A DNA stretch of 64,000 nt, from NCBI GenBank assembly GCA_958295665.1, contig OY282558.1, positions 32,447,045-32,511,044 on the forward strand. Direction: 5' to 3'. Below the pieces are notes generated by a model, which was given only the letters and a program-made list of their open reading frames with translations, was not told the DNA's origin and searched no databases. Made by a program: the position numbers and the translations under genes. The stretch comes from Tipula vernalis. Taxonomy: Eukaryota; Arthropoda; Insecta; Diptera; Tipulidae. Positions 62,235-64,000 of the stretch are shown here, piece by piece; position 1 is the stretch's first letter; every line of letters starts with the position of its first letter.

Positions 62235-62636
62235 AGTGCTTTACCCATTGAAAAACGAAAAGAAAAATCGGATTTAGTTTTATCGATATAATTCCAAAAT
62301 TATTGCTTTGTTTTCACTAAAAACATCTAGTTTTTGACCGAGTGTACCATACAATACTATTTTCAATTAAAATATTTCAAAAAAATTTTAATTAGCTGAG
62401 AAAATGAAAATTTAATTTTTTTCGTATGAAAAAAATTGTTTAGAACCGAAAAAATTAAATTTTCGTTTTCTTAGCCAATTAAAAATGTTTTTGAATTTTT
62501 TAAATTGAAAATGGTATTGTATGGTATACTCGATCAAAAACGAGAAGATTTTAGCGAAAATAAAGCAATAATTTTGAAATTATATCGAAAAATCTAAAGC
62601 CGATTTTTCTTTTCGTTTTTCAATGGGTAAAGCACT
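62235..62636. mobile_element. palindromic 402-bp MITE
   Basis: Two near-perfect inverted halves starting AGTGCTTTACCCATTGAAAA, with a short centre near 62430-62440. It is flanked by the 3-bp duplication TTA at 62232-62234 and 62637-62639. No coding capacity. Target TTA suggests mobilisation by a PIF/Harbinger-type transposase, though the ends differ from those of the element at 34848. Confidence 0.75.
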
Positions 62637-62867
62637 TTAGGAAAAAAAGTGATTTCCCACATGTTTTGTTTATTTTACAATGAAAAGTTTCGTTTTTCTT
62701 CTTTTCTAATTCCCTTATAAAAGCTGTGTTTTTTAGACTATGGCTTTGTATAATCAAGATTGCTTTGCTTATAGCCAACTAAACTTTTTCAATGTCTCGT
62801 TTAAATAAATGACGTCTAATCAAAAATAAACCGAGTCGTTTATTAAAAGTATGTAATTCAAAATAAG

Positions 62868-62887
62868 TTTATATATATATATATATA

Positions 62888-62977
<90 letters not shown>

Positions 62978-62980
62978 GTA
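62868..62980. repeat. (AT)n microsatellite
   Basis: About 110 bp of nearly pure TA dinucleotides. Such tracts are polymorphic and prone to assembly error. Confidence 0.95.
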
Positions 62981-63602
62981 GGATTTAAGGTATCCAAATT
63001 TGTTCAACTCAATTAGGATCCAGCCTGTATCGTATTTTATGTTATATTTAAATGGTATAATTGCTTTAAATATTATTCCTGTTATGTAAAACCATTATTA
63101 ACCATACTATTGAGTTTTCTTGAAGCCAATTTGTAGTTTTGTACGTTTAGGTTTAGTTTTGGTGCGTTTAAGACGTTGTGTTCCAAACAGGGAAACCGAC
63201 CGATAAAACATTTAAGTTTGTGGTGATTAACTTGAGGGATTTTCCATATATGTACCAAGATTTGTGGTGTTATAAAGTGCCGTTGAATAACACCGAATTT
63301 GTGAGTCGAGAAATATAAAGTACCGTATTGTGTACCAAGGACGTTTGCGTGAAATTTAAAAATAAGTGTTATTGGATAGAGTTTTAATTTAATGAAGATA
63401 AAATATAAAACTAGAACGGTTCTTATAATATGTATATTGTGTTTATATATTAAGTAAAGTTGTTTTGATTTTGGGGCTGAAAGTGAGGTTTGCTATTATA
63501 TAACAAATTATTAAGATATTTTAACTGAGATGGGCCGAAAAAAAAAATAATCTTCATAATTCATCTGAAATTGAGGACGCTTTTATGCGTAAGATGATGT
63601 AA
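62981..63602 (+). other. probable 5' leader of a retrotransposon
   Basis: Noncoding sequence ahead of the gag-like frame. It should include an LTR and primer-binding site, but without the partner LTR the limits cannot be set. A short frame ending SSEIEDAFMRKMM stops at the TAA directly before the ATG at 63603. Confidence 0.35.
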
Positions 63603-64000
63603 ATGTTTAGAAGAGTCGCGAATGATGAGTCGGTGAATTCAAATAATACAGTGCTATTGAACCAACCAAAAAGCAGGATTATGATGGAGGGTGGTGTCAG
63701 CGGAGATATGACAAATAGAAGTATAGAGACTAATGCTAGCGAACTTAACGGCAACCAACAGGAAGATAATATCCAGTTAGAAGAGTTACGAACACGGGAG
63801 ATGGCGTTGAAAGATAAAGAAATCAGAATGAAATCTACTATCGTGCCTACTGCTGGAGCTTGGTTAAGTTTTAGAGATATCGAAGAATCGCTTTCGAAGT
63901 TTAGCGGGGAGGATGATTATCCCGTCGAGAAATGGATTCATTATGTCGAAGATGCTGCTGTATGTATGAAATGGAATGCTGAACAGAAAGTTATTTATTC
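63603..64000 (+). CDS. LTR-retrotransposon gag-like protein, partial
   Basis: Open from ATG at 63603, immediately after a TAA, to the right edge of the window (132 codons). The N-terminal part is acidic and polar with a charged helix, QLEELRTREMALKDKEIRMK. It then reads FSGEDDYPVEKWIHYVEDAA and ends AVCMKWNAEQKVIY. The phrase F-S-G-x-D-x-Y-P-V-x-K-W followed by W-x-x-x-x-K resembles the capsid region of arthropod Ty3/gypsy-like gag. The in-frame upstream stop preceded by a similar charged reading suggests damage, or a start that lies upstream. Pol is not in the window. Confidence 0.6.
   Translation, partial: MFRRVANDESVNSNNTVLLNQPKSRIMMEGGVSGDMTNRSIETNASELNGNQQEDNIQLEELRTREMALKDKEIRMKSTIVPTAGAWLSFRDIEESLSKFSGEDDYPVEKWIHYVEDAAVCMKWNAEQKVIY

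Noticed and set aside
62868..62980. Promoter-like TATA cluster
   Set aside because: It is a plain (AT)n microsatellite.

Overview
The window looks like insect nuclear DNA, most likely from a fly (Diptera). It is very AT-rich, its genes are split by short and very long spliceosomal introns, and it holds two neighbouring paralogues of the planar-cell-polarity gene prickle. Drosophila has such an adjacent pair (pk and espinas). Species and family cannot be fixed from the sequence. Nothing bacterial (operons, ribosome binding sites, CRISPR) is present.

Layout. 1-6485: a 182-bp satellite array with nested higher-order repeats, running off the left edge. 8357-10613 (+): the LIM1 to C-terminus part of one prickle paralogue, ending in the CAAX box CVLS; its PET-domain exons are not in the window. 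10614-11891: a 1.3-kb intergenic strip between convergent 3' ends. 11892-41717 (-): the second paralogue, with six coding exons giving PET, LIM1, LIM2, LIM3, a conserved C-terminal region and the CAAX box CIIS. A possible first coding exon of only 35 nt lies far upstream at 58593-58627.

The long introns of the minus-strand gene, and the DNA upstream of it, are packed with transposon remnants. These are: a 6-kb hAT-like element (17815-23833) holding a foldback of 108-bp repeats; a LINE (24609-28241) dropped into a degenerate GTTGAG-rich tract; a decayed PIF/Harbinger transposon (34848-36425) with a related empty site elsewhere in the window; two opposed solo LTRs 9 bp apart (36871-37770) that form a 0.9-kb hairpin; a 3-kb unit with 27-bp inverted ends (45858-48848); a LINE relic (about 49000-52080); an inverted-repeat element split by another LINE (52732-55035); a further LINE relic (about 60300-61250); a palindromic MITE (62235-62636); and the start of a retrotransposon gag-like gene at the right edge.

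Only the two prickle genes look like functional host genes. Both proteins would act at the cell cortex in the Frizzled/planar cell polarity pathway. Most other open frames are chance readings of AT-rich DNA, of the satellite, or of opposite strands of exons.
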